A stretch of DNA of 6,904 nt from an uncultured Clostridia bacterium (GTDB lineage: Bacteria > Bacillota > Clostridia > TANB77 > CAG-508), in the NCBI GenBank assembly GCA_944393755.1, contig CALYBF010000076.1:1-6904 (forward strand), read 5' to 3'. The notes beneath the pieces were generated by a model that was given only the letters and a program-made list of their open reading frames with translations, was not told the origin of the DNA and did no database searches. Positions 6,775 to 6,904 of this stretch are shown piece by piece (positions within the stretch are counted from its first letter, which is position 1; each line of letters opens with the position of its first letter). Both the position numbers and the translations under genes were made by a program.

Positions 6775-6781
6775 CCCCCTC
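6775..6781 (-). promoter_or_regulatory. Ribosome binding site of the GT-C gene, with unusually long spacing
   Basis: GAGGGGG on the minus strand lies 15 bases from the ATG at 6759, longer than the usual 5-9. No in-frame ATG, GTG or TTG lies between them; an ATT at 6768-6766 is the only nearer, rarely used start-like codon. It directly follows the upstream stop codon, consistent with translational coupling. The downstream hydrophobic helix supports the ATG at 6759. Confidence 0.6.
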
Positions 6782-6904
6782 TTACTTAATAAATTCTTCT
6801 ACCAATTTATCACATTTAATATCAAAATCTTTTTTCCATTCTTTATATAATTCCATAATTTCATCTTTGTGTTTTATACAATTAGTGATTTTTTCTTTTA
6901 TGTA
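6782..6904 (-). CDS. C-terminal fragment of an unidentified protein
   Basis: The frame enters from the right edge and reads 40 codons to a TAA stop at 6784-6782. The visible tail is hydrophilic and Lys/Glu-rich (it includes MELYKEWKKDFD and ends in EEFIK), looks helical and has no membrane segment, so it is probably the cytoplasmic end of the product. No family can be assigned from 40 residues. It is taken as real because the frame stays open to the edge, its composition is protein-like, and a Shine-Dalgarno for the next gene starts just after its stop. The 22-bp gap suggests one operon with the GT-C membrane protein. Confidence 0.7.
   Translation of the reverse strand, partial: YIKEKITNCIKHKDEIMELYKEWKKDFDIKCDKLVEEFIK

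Noticed and set aside
6560..6850. Plus-strand frame of 96 codons.
   Set aside because: It overlaps the N terminus of the GT-C protein and the end of the upstream gene in antisense, has no ribosome binding site and no recognisable domain.

Overview
This is a very AT-rich window whose genes all lie on the minus strand. They use strong purine-rich ribosome binding sites, A/T-ending codons, Gram-positive signal peptides and clostridial-style peptidoglycan hydrolases. That combination suggests a low-GC Clostridia member, possibly an uncultured gut lineage. The phylum-level guess is fairly safe; anything finer is speculation.

In transcription order (right to left): (1) 6904-6782 is the C-terminal tail of an unidentified protein that enters from the right edge. 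(2) After 22 bp comes a 432-residue polytopic membrane protein (6759-5461) resembling the GT-C / GT39 (PMT/ArnT-like) glycosyltransferases. It ends at a hairpin-plus-T-tract terminator. (3) A 199-bp spacer carries that terminator and a vegetative-type promoter. It leads into a 1087-residue secreted N-acetylmuramoyl-L-alanine amidase (5261-1998), with an Amidase_3 catalytic domain followed by six tandem repeats of about 130 residues and a charged tail. A second terminator follows directly. (4) A 144-bp spacer with another promoter leads into a secreted N-acetylglucosaminidase (from 1853, running off the left edge). It carries at least two complete copies, and the start of a third, of the same repeat.

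The amidase cuts the MurNAc to L-Ala bond and the glucosaminidase cuts the glycan backbone. The two neighbours therefore attack peptidoglycan at different bonds while carrying colinear versions of the same C-terminal repeat array, which I do not recognise as a named domain. They have separate promoters, but the -35 and spacer share an 18-nt identical string, so co-regulation is plausible. The repeats show a 789-bp higher-order duplication inside the amidase, and a 132-bp block matching at 131 positions between the two genes. This is an actively recombining repeat family. No RNA genes, CRISPR arrays, insertion sequences or phage genes were seen, and no gene-free stretch exceeds 200 bp.
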